This document shows positions 27,141-36,130 of a stretch of 64,000 nucleotides of DNA, in pieces (the first letter of the stretch is position 1; each line of letters opens with the position of its first letter). The DNA lies in assembly GCF_021654775.1 (NCBI RefSeq), contig NZ_AP025343.1:3005501-3069500 (forward strand), read 5' to 3'. Source of the stretch: Paenibacillus azoreducens. Lineage in GTDB: Bacteria; Bacillota; Bacilli; Paenibacillales; Paenibacillaceae. A program made the translations under genes and the position numbers. The notes beneath the pieces were generated by a model. The model did not search any database, was not told the origin of the DNA, and saw nothing but the letters and a program-made list of their open reading frames with translations.

Positions 27141-27255
27141 TGTAATCTAAAATTTCTTGATTTAAAATCCATCTTCTTGCTTCTTCATCAAATGTTTTTT
27201 TCATTATTTCTGTCAGCTTCTCGGCATCCGAAATCACTGCTTTTTGAATTTTAAT
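27100..27255 (-). pseudogene. GNAT acetyltransferase, N-terminal fragment
   Basis: The minus strand reads IKIQKAVISDAEKLTEIMKK and later DYNIQPPGYSSVE, the opening of a GNAT-family N-acetyltransferase. It stops after about 50 residues where ~160 are expected, and its expected ATG reads ATT behind an AAGGGAGA ribosome site. The sequence then runs into the pentapeptide fragment, so a deletion fused the 5' part of one gene to the 3' part of another. Confidence 0.65.
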
Positions 27256-27403
27256 TCTCCCTTTTATACAAATGAATGAAAATCTACTCAGGGAAATGCC
27301 TGCTAATTGAGTAGGATCTTGGTTATATAATAGCAAAAAATCAAATAATTTCTTATCTGTTTCAAAAGCAACAATCTTTACGAAAAGATCCTATTATTTT
27401 TTA

Positions 27404-27432
27404 TTGACCAAACGTTCATTCATTAATAAAAT
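27404..27432 (+). promoter_or_regulatory. Sigma-A promoter with overlapping TetR-like operator
   Basis: TTGACC and TAAAAT are separated by 17 nt. The spacer is centred on AACGTT inside TGACCAAACGTTCATTCA, a partial palindrome that may be the operator of the TetR protein encoded second in this operon. The hydrolase start follows 36 nt later with AAAGGGAGGG. Confidence 0.65.
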
Positions 27433-27467
27433 GTAATTATAAACCACTAATAAAGGGAGGGACCCAA

Positions 27468-28247
27468 ATGGATTTGTATTACGAAGTTCAAGGAAATGGA
27501 AAACCTGTAGTTCTCCTGCACAGCGGCGGCGCGGATATACGGGACTGGACGTTTACTGCTCCACTTTTAGCCCAAAACTATAAAGTCATCGCGTTTGACG
27601 GACGCGGCGCCGGAAAATCACCTTCCCCTGTTGAACCGGCAAACTATGTTGCCGACTTGCTTGCTTTGCTGGATCATTTGGAAATCGATAAGGCTGTGCT
27701 CGTAGGACATTCCATGGGCGGCAGAATTTCAATCGATTTCGCGTTGGAACACCCGGAAAGGGTATCCGAACTTGTGCTAATTGGACCGTCTTTATCAGGT
27801 TTCGCCTTGTCTCATGAGTTTGAAGAATGGATGCGGATGATCAATGCCGCTTTTCCCGATATCGAAAAGGTCATTGAACTTTCCTTTGACGCTCCGTCAT
27901 ACCGCATCGTAAAGTCCAGCCCGCATTGGGAACTCATGCTTCAGATGTTCCGGCATCATTTAAAGAAAACGACGGAATGGGCGACATTCGAATCGGTTTG
28001 GCCCAATCCTCCCGCGATCGAAAGGCTGGAAGACATGTCGGTGAAAACCATGCTAATCATCGGTTCGGAAGAACTGCCTGATAACATACGTGCGGCCGAA
28101 TGCCTTCGGAAAATCCCCGATCTTCGTTATGTCACAATGGCCGGTGCGGATCACATGCTTACGCTAACCCATCCTGACGAACTGTATCGCCATATCATCG
28201 ATTTTTTGGAGGAAAGCAGCCATGCCGCGAACGCAAGAGGAAAATGA
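27468..28247 (+). CDS. Alpha/beta-fold hydrolase
   Basis: 259 residues. The nucleophile elbow GHSMGG (Ser near residue 86) follows the oxyanion stretch VVLLHSGGAD, and the late SEELPDN and GADHMLTLTHP supply the acid and the catalytic His. It resembles the 3-oxoadipate enol-lactonase/non-haem haloperoxidase-like group; the substrate is open. It is in an operon with the TetR regulator, overlapping it by 26 nt. Confidence 0.85.
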   Translation: MDLYYEVQGNGKPVVLLHSGGADIRDWTFTAPLLAQNYKVIAFDGRGAGKSPSPVEPANYVADLLALLDHLEIDKAVLVGHSMGGRISIDFALEHPERVSELVLIGPSLSGFALSHEFEEWMRMINAAFPDIEKVIELSFDAPSYRIVKSSPHWELMLQMFRHHLKKTTEWATFESVWPNPPAIERLEDMSVKTMLIIGSEELPDNIRAAECLRKIPDLRYVTMAGADHMLTLTHPDELYRHIIDFLEESSHAANARGK

Positions 28248-28809
28248 ACGGATACGACAGATTGCCATAGAGAAAATTCGACATGCAGCAATGGAGCTGT
28301 TCATGCAAAAGGGGTATCATGCGACATCGATTGACGACGTAGCAAAGCAAGCGAACATCTCCAAAGGTTTGCTGTACAATTACTTCAAAGGGAAAGAGGA
28401 ACTTCTCGCGACAATGGTTCAGACCAGAATCGATGAATTGGTTTTTGTGATGAATGCTGCGTCCGCTATCGAGAAACCTGCCGAGCAGCTCAAGTACATC
28501 GTCGAAGGTGCGATTGACAATGTGAGGCAAAAACCGGAGGTTTTCCGATTTTATCTTCATTTGCAGACCCAGCCTGAATCGGACGAAGTCCTTGCGAAAT
28601 ACAGTAAGCTCCTGATTGAGGAAAACGCGAGACAGTTCAATTTGCAATGCGAGATGTTCGAAAACCTCGGAGTCAAGGAGCCGAGAAAGCGGTCATTATA
28701 CTTTTCATCCGTGCTGCAGGGGATCATGCTGATGATTTCGACCTATCCGGCACAATTTCCGATTGAAGAAATGAAGGCGGAAATCATTCGCGAATTTTGT
28801 TCATCATGA
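28222..28809 (+). CDS. TetR-family transcriptional regulator
   Basis: 195 residues with the helix-turn-helix SIDDVAKQANISKGLLYNYF (about 36-55) and an all-helical effector domain. It overlaps the hydrolase gene, so it is translated from the same mRNA and probably represses the promoter at 27404-27432 until an inducer, perhaps a substrate of the hydrolase, is present. Confidence 0.88.
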   Translation: MPRTQEENERIRQIAIEKIRHAAMELFMQKGYHATSIDDVAKQANISKGLLYNYFKGKEELLATMVQTRIDELVFVMNAASAIEKPAEQLKYIVEGAIDNVRQKPEVFRFYLHLQTQPESDEVLAKYSKLLIEENARQFNLQCEMFENLGVKEPRKRSLYFSSVLQGIMLMISTYPAQFPIEEMKAEIIREFCSS

Positions 28810-28856
28810 ACAGGCAAAGCGTATCAACCAGGGGTTAATCGATTTTTTAAATAAAG

Positions 28857-29843
28857 TCATATACCTTTTAGCTCCTCATTTTCTTCCCTATTCCGAATTG
28901 CCGAAAGCGCACTCGTAAACAACTCCGTTTGGTCAAGCATAATGCGATGTCCGGCTCCCGGAAGCAAAAACAATTGTTTGCGCGGAGCCTGGATTTTGCC
29001 GAAATATTTCTCGGCGATCACATAAGGAGCTTGCCAGTCTTGGTCTCCTAAAATAAAGTAAACGGGTACTTGATAATCTGCCGGTTCCGCAAACAAATCG
29101 AAGCCAGCCAAAAAAGTTTCCAGCACATTGCGGTTGGCCTTTAATCCCTTCATGAGAGCCGTGATGTCGGACCATTTAAAAATAGGGCTTTTGATCACTT
29201 TGAACATGATCGGCAGATCCTTTTTGCCAGCCAAATGATATTTGCCTTGGAGTTTGCGGATTTTACCGCATTTTTTCAAAAAGTGGTTGTCGATGACTAA
29301 TTTTTCTCCCGGGTATTCGCCGATCGCCTCCAGTTTATGCAAGGATTTCCGGTCGCCAACCTGAAGGATCAGTTCTTTCAGTTTGCCATAACCAACACGC
29401 TCGTTTTCAAGCATGGAAATGACCTGCGCCACGCCGATAAAATAAGCAACCTCATTCGGGAATCGCTTGATAAATGTCATCCCCAGCACGCTTCCCCAGG
29501 AACGGCCCAGCAAAACGATTTTTTGTTTTTTGTATTTTTGCTTCAAATACCGGATCACCTCAAATAAATCCTGCAGCATCAAATCAATGGTCGGATACTT
29601 GTCTTTATTTTTCATCAGCGTTTTTCCGGCGCCGCGCTGGTCCCAATGCACGATGGTAAAAATCTTCTCTATTTCATCCTGAAAAAGATGGGCAAATAAA
29701 CATTCAACGCTGCCGGGACCGCCATGCAAATACAGCAGCACCGGATTGTCGGAACTTGTGCCTGAATGAAACAGATATTGCTCGATACCGCCTATAGGGA
29801 CATATTCTTCGATCCAAATCGGCTTTTCGGATTTATTTTTCAT
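28857..29843 (-). CDS. Proline iminopeptidase-like alpha/beta hydrolase (S33)
   Basis: About 328 residues. The S33 pattern is visible: LLYLHGGPGSVE (oxyanion hole), HWDQRGAGKT, nucleophile elbow GRSWGS, and GAGHRIM with the catalytic His near the C-terminus. The family removes N-terminal proline or hydrolyses related amides and esters. The ATG at 29843 follows AAAGGAGCGG and overlaps the end of the MarR gene by 11 nt, so the two are co-translated. Confidence 0.85.
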   Translation of the reverse strand: MKNKSEKPIWIEEYVPIGGIEQYLFHSGTSSDNPVLLYLHGGPGSVECLFAHLFQDEIEKIFTIVHWDQRGAGKTLMKNKDKYPTIDLMLQDLFEVIRYLKQKYKKQKIVLLGRSWGSVLGMTFIKRFPNEVAYFIGVAQVISMLENERVGYGKLKELILQVGDRKSLHKLEAIGEYPGEKLVIDNHFLKKCGKIRKLQGKYHLAGKKDLPIMFKVIKSPIFKWSDITALMKGLKANRNVLETFLAGFDLFAEPADYQVPVYFILGDQDWQAPYVIAEKYFGKIQAPRKQLFLLPGAGHRIMLDQTELFTSALSAIRNREENEELKGI

Positions 29844-30405
29844 CGGTTGTCCGCTCCTTTTGCCGCGCTTGTCTTCTGGTTTCAAATTCCTTCAGTACTC
29901 TCGTTTGCGTTTCGCTGTAACCTTCACCAATTTCAACCCGGCTTTCCTCTTCAAAACCGTCCTGCTCTTCGCCGTCATATTGATATAGTTTTTTTAGCAG
30001 ATTCCATAAGGATTCCATTTCTTCCGGCGTAAAATGTTTGAATACCTCTTCTAAAAAGAACAGTCCTTTTTCGGCAGACTCCAGCAAAACCTTTTTTCCG
30101 GCATCCGTGATTTTTACATTCACCGCACGTTTATCCTGCGGACTTGGAACGATCATGACATAGCCTTTTTTTTCGATAATGGTGATCAGCTGTTTCGCGC
30201 TTTGCTTGCTGGTACCCAGCTTTCTCGCGATATTGTTGAGCGTGGTTTCATTTTCGGGCAAATGCCCAATGGCCGTCATGGCCATAAACTGCCTTGCTGT
30301 TAAGCGTTCAAGGTATTCATCGCCATGGATTTGAAGTTTGTTGGTCAATGAAAAAAGGGTGGCGTATGTTTGCTGCATTAAAAAGATCTCTCTTAGGATA
30401 TCCAT
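29833..30405 (-). CDS. MarR-family transcriptional regulator
   Basis: About 190 residues. The winged helix-turn-helix is seen in TTLNNIARKLGTSKQSAKQL with the wing DKRAVNVKITDAGKK. The C-terminal extension is Glu-rich. ATG at 30405 follows GAAGGGAA; the frame extends to 30432 but with no better ribosome site. It is the first gene of a two-gene operon with the S33 hydrolase and probably controls it. Confidence 0.87.
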   Translation of the reverse strand: MDILREIFLMQQTYATLFSLTNKLQIHGDEYLERLTARQFMAMTAIGHLPENETTLNNIARKLGTSKQSAKQLITIIEKKGYVMIVPSPQDKRAVNVKITDAGKKVLLESAEKGLFFLEEVFKHFTPEEMESLWNLLKKLYQYDGEEQDGFEEESRVEIGEGYSETQTRVLKEFETRRQARQKERTTDEK

Positions 30406-30654
30406 ACTATGTTCCCTTCTGCATTTAGTCATGATATTGTCTTTTATTGTGGCAGAAATGAATTAAATAGTCAATATCATGTCTAATTAAGGAAAGCATA
30501 CGGTGGACGTTGTTTAGATTTAGCCGCATTTTGTAGCACTTCTTTGGTCATCCAATCTCCTCGCGGATCTGTTATGATGATGAGGATGAAAATACGTGCT
30601 GCAATAAGCACCTTGAGATGCCAAAATGCCCTAATGGGGATAGGAGGAGTAAAG

Positions 30655-31269
30655 TTGAATAGATGGAAAGTTGGTATTTTGCTGTTTGACGATGTAGAGG
30701 TGCTTGATTTTGCCGGCCCGTTTGAAGTGTTTGCGGTGACGACTGCAGAGCAGGAACAAGGGGAAACATACAGCCCTTTTGAAGTAACCACCATATCAGA
30801 GGATGGCCGCATGGTTACAGCCCGCAACGGTTTGAAAGTGATGCCGGATTACAGCTTCGAATCAGCGCCTCCTTATGATTTACTGGTCATTCCAGGGGGG
30901 ATGGGCACAAGGAGTCTGGTAAAAAACAAAACGGTGATCGACTGGATCGGCAATCGTTTCGGTGAGGTACAGTGGATGACATCGGTTTGTACCGGAGCGT
31001 TCTTGCTGGCGGAAGCGGGATTGCTTGACGACAAACGCGCAACGACCCATTGGGCGAGCATCGAACGGATGCGCGATACATACCCTGCGGTTAAGGTGGA
31101 GGAAGGCGTCAAATTCGTCGATGAAGATCGGATTGTATCGTCGGCAGGAATTTCCGCGGGTATCCATATGGCCTTCCATATGGTCGTCCGGCTGCTAGGC
31201 AAAGAGGTAGCGAAGGAAACGGCACGGACGATGGAATATGACATTGACTTGGATTATTTCGAAAGCTAG
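30655..31269 (+). CDS. DJ-1/PfpI-family protein
   Basis: 204 residues. The sequence begins WKVGILLFDDVEVLDFAGPF, continues with LLVIPGGMGTRS, and has the nucleophile elbow SVCTGAFLLAEAG with the conserved Cys, followed by ATTHWASIERM. This is the ThiJ/DJ-1/PfpI glutamine-amidotransferase-like fold, closest to the isonitrile-hydratase and AraC-associated branch, without a helix-turn-helix. TTG at 30655 follows AGGAGG at 7 nt; a longer open frame begins at 30544 but has no ribosome site. Confidence 0.85.
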   Translation: MNRWKVGILLFDDVEVLDFAGPFEVFAVTTAEQEQGETYSPFEVTTISEDGRMVTARNGLKVMPDYSFESAPPYDLLVIPGGMGTRSLVKNKTVIDWIGNRFGEVQWMTSVCTGAFLLAEAGLLDDKRATTHWASIERMRDTYPAVKVEEGVKFVDEDRIVSSAGISAGIHMAFHMVVRLLGKEVAKETARTMEYDIDLDYFES

Positions 31270-31278
31270 ATATCATTT

Positions 31279-31320
31279 AAAACCTCCAAAACCATGTTGC
31301 AATGGGATAGGAGGTTTTTT
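31279..31320 (+). terminator. Terminator of the DJ-1/PfpI gene
   Basis: AAAACCTCC and GGAGGTTTTTT pair around a ~22-nt loop, followed by T residues, 10 nt after the stop codon. Confidence 0.75.
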
Positions 31321-31391
31321 GGTTGAAAACGCATTACGCCCGAATGCCATAAACGGCTTGAATCGTCATTTTGTTTGAAATATACCGTCAA

Positions 31392-31410
31392 TCCCCATAT
31401 ACTGGGGGTA
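31392..31410. promoter_or_regulatory. C-tract/G-tract inverted repeat before the ribosomal protection gene
   Basis: TCCCCATATACTGGGGGTA is an inverted repeat about 90 bp ahead of the Tet(M)-like gene. C4-N7-G5 palindromes of this sort are operators of CsoR/MerR-type proteins or early-transcript hairpins. No regulator is encoded next to it, so its role is open. Confidence 0.4.
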
Positions 31411-31470
31411 ATACATTAGATTGGAGTGATTGGAATGCGGCAATTTAACATCATTCGAAAGGAGAAAGTT

Positions 31471-31560
31471 ATGAATAGAGAAAAGAGGATAATAATCCAT
31501 GAAAATGATAAATATAGGGATTTTGGCGCATGTAGACGCCGGAAAGACAAGTTTGGCTGA
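31471..31560 (+). CDS. Possible 29-residue leader peptide overlapping the Tet(M)-like gene
   Basis: An ATG at 31471 stands 6 nt after AAAGGAG, a stronger ribosome site than that of the large gene. The basic 29-codon frame (MNREKRIIIHEND...) ends at TGA 31558-31560, 60 nt inside the large gene and out of frame with it. Leader peptides precede tet(M)-type genes elsewhere. Translation here is inferred only from the ribosome site. An in-frame ATG at 31435 would extend it by 12 codons. Confidence 0.35.
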   Translation: MNREKRIIIHENDKYRDFGACRRRKDKFG

Positions 31561-33478
31561 ACGTATTTTATTTGATACAAATGTGATTGACGAGCTCGGA
31601 AGAGTGGATCAAGGAAATACGCAGACGGATGCCATGGATCTGGAACGGAAAAGAGGGATCACGATCAAGGCGTCCGTGGTTTCTTTTGATCTGGGCGGTT
31701 ACAAGGTGAATTTGATCGATACGCCGGGACATGCTGATTTTATCGCCGAAGTGGAACGTTCCCTTAACGTATTGGATAGCGTTATTTTAGTCATTTCAGC
31801 GGTGGAAGGCGTGCAGGCGCAGACGAAAATACTGTTTTCCGTTTTGCGGAGAATGGGAATTCCCACGATTTTGTTCGTGAACAAAATTGATCGGCTTGGC
31901 GCTCAGGGCGAGCAGGCTGTCGAACAAATCCGCGCAAAGTTGACGCCGGACGTGATTTCTTTATGCAGAATTGATGATGCGGGCCAGAAGGAAGCGTCCG
32001 TTGCTCCAAAACGTTTTGATTGGGACACGGACTCCGCGTTTTTGGAGCAATGCATCGAGCTATTGTCATCCCATGACGAGTGTTTGCTTGAGTCTTATGT
32101 CAATGGCGAGATGCTGCCGGGTGAACGGGTGGAAGCGGCATTCAGGGATCAGGTGCGGCAAGCGAATGCGCATCCGGTATATTTTGGGTCAGCCATGACC
32201 GGAGTGGGTGTTGCGGACTTGCTTGCAGGCATCACCCGATGGTTTCCGGTGAATGATGAGCCGGAGGAAACGGCGCTGTCGGGGATTGTATTTAAACTCG
32301 AAAGAGAAGCAAGCGGGGAAAAGATAGCATATATCAGACTGTTTTCAGGGAGTCTCTCCCTGCGGGAGCAAGTGAAGGTCGGACGGAACAACAAGCAGGG
32401 CGAATATGAAACCTATGATTGTAAAATCAAAAAACTTCATGCCCTGGTGAACGGAAAGTCCGTTCCCGCTCCCAAGATTGGTGCCGGTGATTTGGCAAAA
32501 GTATGGGGGCTGGAAGATGTTCGGATCGGGGATATCGTCGGCGAACAATCCAGTTTGATCAAGCAGATCAGTTTCGCCGTACCCCGGATGGAGACGAGAA
32601 TCGAAGCGGTGGACCCAAGCCAGACGCATCACCTGTACCAGGCTCTTGTCAGTATGTCGGAAGAAGATCCGTTAATTCAGGTGGTTAAAGACGAAATCCA
32701 TCAGGATCTGTATATCCGCATTTTCGGCGAAGTGCAAAAAGAAGTGATTGAAGCTGCTTTGCAAGAAACCTATGCAGTGAATGTCCGGTTTTCGGATACC
32801 CGAACGGTCTGCGTGGAGAAACCGGCGGGAAAAGGGCAGGCGCTGGAGGTCATCATGGAGGGTGATAATCCATTTTATGCGACCGTAGGTTTTAGAATCG
32901 ACCCCGGCGTGCCAGGAAGCGGAATCACGTACAGGCTCGAAGTCGAGTTGGGTTCATTGCCCTTGGCTTTTCATAAAGCCATTGAAGAGACGGTCCGCAT
33001 GACGCTCATGCAAGGTTTGTACGGATGGGAAGTCACCGATATCATCGTCACATTGACCCATACCGGATATGCGAGTCCAGTGACGACAGCGGGCGATTTT
33101 CGAAAGCTTGTTCCCCTTGTGTTAATGGATGCGCTAGTGCAGTCGGGCACGGAAGTATATGAACCTATTTACAGCTATGAGCTGACGGTGCCGGAAGAGG
33201 CAATGAGCAAAGCGGTGTTCAAATTATCCGCCATCCAGGCGGTAGTATGCGAAACGGTTGTAGAGAACGGTATGGCCCTTATTACGGGCACGATCCCTGT
33301 CGGCGTGACGGAAAGCTTCAAAAGGAGCTTGCATGCCTTCACCCAAGGCGAAGGTTTTATGATGGCAGAGCCGGCCGGATTCATCCAGGTCCATGGCGAT
33401 GTGCCGTCAAGGCCGCGGACCGATTATAATCCAATGCAGCGAAACGAATATTTAATGCATGTGATGCGTGCTTTTTAA
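31499..33478 (+). CDS. Tet(M)/Tet(O)-type ribosomal protection protein (EF-G-like GTPase)
   Basis: 659 residues, close to the 639 of Tet(M). The GTPase domain shows G1 AHVDAGKTS, the switch stretch ERKRGITIKASV, G3 DTPGHADF and G4 NKID; the EF-G-like domains II-V follow, with the domain IV loop region TLTHTGYASPVTTAGDF. Such proteins bind the ribosome and release tetracycline. Chromosomal homologues in soil Firmicutes and actinomycetes are divergent and not all confer resistance. The ATG at 31499 has GAGG about 10 nt ahead and may depend on the leader frame at 31471. Confidence 0.88.
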   Translation: MKMINIGILAHVDAGKTSLAERILFDTNVIDELGRVDQGNTQTDAMDLERKRGITIKASVVSFDLGGYKVNLIDTPGHADFIAEVERSLNVLDSVILVISAVEGVQAQTKILFSVLRRMGIPTILFVNKIDRLGAQGEQAVEQIRAKLTPDVISLCRIDDAGQKEASVAPKRFDWDTDSAFLEQCIELLSSHDECLLESYVNGEMLPGERVEAAFRDQVRQANAHPVYFGSAMTGVGVADLLAGITRWFPVNDEPEETALSGIVFKLEREASGEKIAYIRLFSGSLSLREQVKVGRNNKQGEYETYDCKIKKLHALVNGKSVPAPKIGAGDLAKVWGLEDVRIGDIVGEQSSLIKQISFAVPRMETRIEAVDPSQTHHLYQALVSMSEEDPLIQVVKDEIHQDLYIRIFGEVQKEVIEAALQETYAVNVRFSDTRTVCVEKPAGKGQALEVIMEGDNPFYATVGFRIDPGVPGSGITYRLEVELGSLPLAFHKAIEETVRMTLMQGLYGWEVTDIIVTLTHTGYASPVTTAGDFRKLVPLVLMDALVQSGTEVYEPIYSYELTVPEEAMSKAVFKLSAIQAVVCETVVENGMALITGTIPVGVTESFKRSLHAFTQGEGFMMAEPAGFIQVHGDVPSRPRTDYNPMQRNEYLMHVMRAF

Positions 33479-33503
33479 GCCGTGAAAAATAAGGGATTGC
33501 GAC

Positions 33504-33541
33504 AAAAACCCGATTGGAGTTCAAGCTCCGGTCGGGTTTTT
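33504..33541 (+). terminator. Intrinsic terminator
   Basis: AAAAACCCGA with TCGGGTTTTT, plus an inner TGGAG/CTCCG pairing, gives a long stem ending in T residues, 25 nt after the stop codon of the Tet(M)-like gene. Confidence 0.88.
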
Positions 33542-33905
33542 GCTGTGAAACATCCGCTAACGCGGTCCGCGCTACTTTAAGAGTATGCCGATAGACGGTT
33601 TTTTTAATATTGACAAGAACAAGTATATATTAATAATTAAGTGTGATTAAATAATGAAGGACAGCGAAGAAAAGCGCAGGGCAAAAGTATTGGCTAGGCG
33701 GGGATGTTCTTGATATGGATGAAGCATTTCGTCTCTCCTGGGAATGGTGAACTCGGATCCAAGAAGCATTCATCATGCTATTAATACCGCTTCGCTTCAT
33801 TTTATGGACCAATATCTCAAAGGAGGCAAGGCATTTGTTGAATCCTTTAAATCCAGTTCCGGAATTCGTTTGCGCAGGGTCGGTTCAGAATTAGAGTGAT
33901 GATTT
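33542..33905. other. Intergenic region with one doubtful small frame
   Basis: An AT-rich stretch (33600-33655) is followed by a 51-codon plus-strand frame from ATG 33744 to TGA 33899. The C-terminal part of the frame looks protein-like and charged (GIRLRRVGSELE) but it has no ribosome site and no recognised relative; it may be a gene remnant. Nothing else is supported. Confidence 0.35.
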
Positions 33906-34331
33906 TTATAACAATAATAGAACATAGTTGATTCCGAGATACAAGCAGAGCGGACTGTACAGGAACGTATCATTGGTTGCGAAAACGGAATGTTTCACTT
34001 TTTTGAAAAAGCCGACATAGTTAAAGTCGCCAATACTCCGCAGCAAAAAAACAGCCGCGCAAACGATGCAGCCCCAGCGGGAGAGCGCACCTGCTTTCAT
34101 AGTAGGCAGGAACCCGCCTTGAATAACAAGAAGGCAGACAGCCATAAGGAGAAGGAAGGCCACCAGCAAAGTCCCCCACTTGCCCGGGACGAAAGCGGGC
34201 TGGCTTTCTCCTTTTCTGCGCGGGATAACAGCTCCCGTTCCCCAGCGTCCTCCAAACGCCCAGTACATATGCAGCATGCTGATAAGAGATAAAATGCCGG
34301 CTGAAATGAGGGTCATCCAAAATTCCATCAT
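33906..34331 (-). CDS. DUF3995 membrane protein
   Basis: 141 residues with four membrane segments. The family pattern is clear: HMYWAFGGRWG near the N-terminus, a central FLLRSIGDFNYVGFFKKV, then FATNDTFLYSPLCLYLG. Function is not known for this family. The ATG follows AAGGAGG. A CATACG-N4-CGTATG palindrome lies 18 bp upstream, and the same palindrome precedes the TetR gene next door, so this protein is the evident target of that repressor. Confidence 0.85.
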   Translation of the reverse strand: MMEFWMTLISAGILSLISMLHMYWAFGGRWGTGAVIPRRKGESQPAFVPGKWGTLLVAFLLLMAVCLLVIQGGFLPTMKAGALSRWGCIVCAAVFLLRSIGDFNYVGFFKKVKHSVFATNDTFLYSPLCLYLGINYVLLLL

Positions 34332-34348
34332 GCTCTTCCTCCTTAAAA

Positions 34349-34364
34349 CATACGGATGCGTATG
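34349..34364. promoter_or_regulatory. TetR operator in front of the DUF3995 gene
   Basis: CATACGGATGCGTATG, a perfect 6-bp inverted repeat with a 4-bp centre, identical in its half-sites to 34956-34971. Placed 18 bp upstream of the start codon, it overlaps the expected promoter or leader. Confidence 0.8.
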
Positions 34365-34417
34365 GTGATGCGATTTTTAATCCCTAATATGACTTTCGCC
34401 ACATTAGGGAGGCAAAC

Positions 34418-34945
34418 TTAGATATCAAGCAAAAGGCTGAATGTATCTTCCATATCCAGGTCGGCCTTGGCTCCAAACCGGGTCATCCATCCTAAATAAA
34501 CGAGGTAGGCCAGCTTCGCCCGGGAGAGTGCAGCCGCAGGCTTCAAACCTCGGTGTTCATATAATTTTGCGACATAACGTATCCTTTGGTTTTCAATTTC
34601 GGCAATGCGGGCCGAGAGTTCGGGAGATCGTTTGGCCCATGCGTAAATGGCGAATTCGATTTGTTTATTTTCTTCATTCGGGGCGAAGCTAACTTGCAGT
34701 ATGCGTTCAAGCGATGGGGAGTTATGCACCTCTAATTCGTTGATGATATTCCGGGTTGCGTGCTCCTCCCAATAATCGATCATCGATTCCAGAAGATCGC
34801 TCCGGTCCTCAAAATGATGATAAAAGCTCCCTTTGCTTATTTTCAGCTCCCGCGCAAGCACTTCAACGCGAACGGCATCGATTCCGGCTAACGCTAATTT
34901 ACGTAACCCGGCTTTTATCCAGTCTTCTCTTGAGAGCTGCATCAT
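34418..34945 (-). CDS. TetR-family transcriptional regulator of the DUF3995 gene
   Basis: 175 residues. The helix-turn-helix reads VEVLARELKISKGSFYHHF (about residues 26-44), followed by a helical ligand domain. The first codons (ATG at 34945 or 34942) follow GGAGG. Its own promoter region has the CATACG-N4-CGTATG operator 11 bp upstream, and a second copy stands before the DUF3995 gene, so it should repress both. The inducer is unknown. Confidence 0.9.
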   Translation of the reverse strand: MMQLSREDWIKAGLRKLALAGIDAVRVEVLARELKISKGSFYHHFEDRSDLLESMIDYWEEHATRNIINELEVHNSPSLERILQVSFAPNEENKQIEFAIYAWAKRSPELSARIAEIENQRIRYVAKLYEHRGLKPAAALSRAKLAYLVYLGWMTRFGAKADLDMEDTFSLLLDI

Positions 34946-34955
34946 CCACCTCCAA

Positions 34956-34971
34956 CATACGGTAGCGTATG
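34956..34971. promoter_or_regulatory. TetR operator in front of its own gene
   Basis: CATACGGTAGCGTATG shares both half-sites with 34349-34364. The flanks (AA before, TTTT after) extend the symmetry slightly. It indicates autoregulation. Confidence 0.8.
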
Positions 34972-35207
34972 TTTTAAAAATACATCAATGTCGAGAAATA
35001 ATCAAGCCGCATTTTTCCTGACGTTGCCTTGTACGGATTTAACAACTTATTTTTAGCGGCCTTGATGATGTTTATAATCCTGTAAGCTGGTAGTATAAGA
35101 AAGCAATAACCATTAGGCGTTTCGAACCCGTCAAAACTTGAACATGAACTATCGGAACATCGGCTGCATTTTTTGTTACGCTGGTTTTGAGGAAAGGAGG
35201 GGGGTGC

Positions 35208-36089
35208 ATGAATCTGCTTGAAAACTTGAACAATGCATTATCCTATATCGAAGAGAACCTGACGCAGGAGGTGGACTTTAAAGAAGCGGCAAGGCGGGCA
35301 TTGTGCTCCGAATATCATTTTAAGCGAATGTTTTCGTTCCTCGCCGGTCTGACGATATCGGAATATATCCGCCGCAGGCGTCTCACGCTGGCAGCATTTG
35401 AACTTCAAGGAAGCCGGACGAGGATCATTGACGTTGCGATAAAGTACGGATACAACTCGCCGGATGCATTTACGAAAGCCTTCCAGCTCTATCATGGAGT
35501 CACGCCTACAGAAGCCAGAGTCAGCGGACAATCGTTGAAGATCCTTCCTCGAATGACTTTTCAATTGACCATTAAAGGAGGAAGCGAAATGAAGTACCGT
35601 ATTGAAGAAAAAGAGGCTTTTCGTATTGTTGGGATCAAAAAAAGAGTCCCCATCATATTTCACGGGGTGAATCCGGAAATTGCCGCGATGTGGGAAAGCC
35701 TTAACGATGATTTGATCACGCAGATAAAAAAGCTTTCGAATACCGCACCTTTAGGTATCCTTAGCGCCTCAACGAACTTTTCCGAAGGCCGGATGGAGGA
35801 GAAGGGGGAGCTTGATCATTATATCGGCGCTGCGACGACAAGGGAATGTCCGGAAAATCTTTCGGAGCTGAACGTTCCCGCAACATCTTGGGCAGTATTT
35901 GAAGCCGTGGGTCCTTTTCCCGGTACGCTTCAGGAGATCTGGGGACGGATCTATTCCGAGTGGTTTCCTTCCTCTAATTACGAGCAGGTGGAGGGACCGG
36001 AAATATTATGGAATGAGAGCAAGGATACAACATCATCCACATTTAAGAGCGAAATCTGGATTCCTGTAACACGCACTCAGCAGAGCTAA
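35208..36089 (+). CDS. AraC regulator with C-terminal GyrI-like effector domain
   Basis: 293 residues. The two AraC helix-turn-helix motifs are N-terminal ([20 protein letters not shown] and [20 protein letters not shown]), and from about residue 130 a GyrI/SbmC-type domain follows ([19 protein letters not shown]). This is the Rob/SAV2435-like arrangement in which the C-terminal domain binds small hydrophobic or cationic ligands. ATG 35208 follows AAGGAGGGGGG. It stands alone; its targets are not seen here. Confidence 0.9.
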   Translation: MNLLENLNNALSYIEENLTQEVDFKEAARRALCSEYHFKRMFSFLAGLTISEYIRRRRLTLAAFELQGSRTRIIDVAIKYGYNSPDAFTKAFQLYHGVTPTEARVSGQSLKILPRMTFQLTIKGGSEMKYRIEEKEAFRIVGIKKRVPIIFHGVNPEIAAMWESLNDDLITQIKKLSNTAPLGILSASTNFSEGRMEEKGELDHYIGAATTRECPENLSELNVPATSWAVFEAVGPFPGTLQEIWGRIYSEWFPSSNYEQVEGPEILWNESKDTTSSTFKSEIWIPVTRTQQS

Positions 36090-36130
36090 AAAAGGGCGGA
36101 ACCTTATGGTTTGAAACAGTTAGAAATTGT

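Noticed and set aside
31499..33478. Calling this gene a proven tetracycline-resistance determinant (tetM)
   Set aside because: The family is clear, but divergent chromosomal members do not all give resistance; no symbol was assigned.
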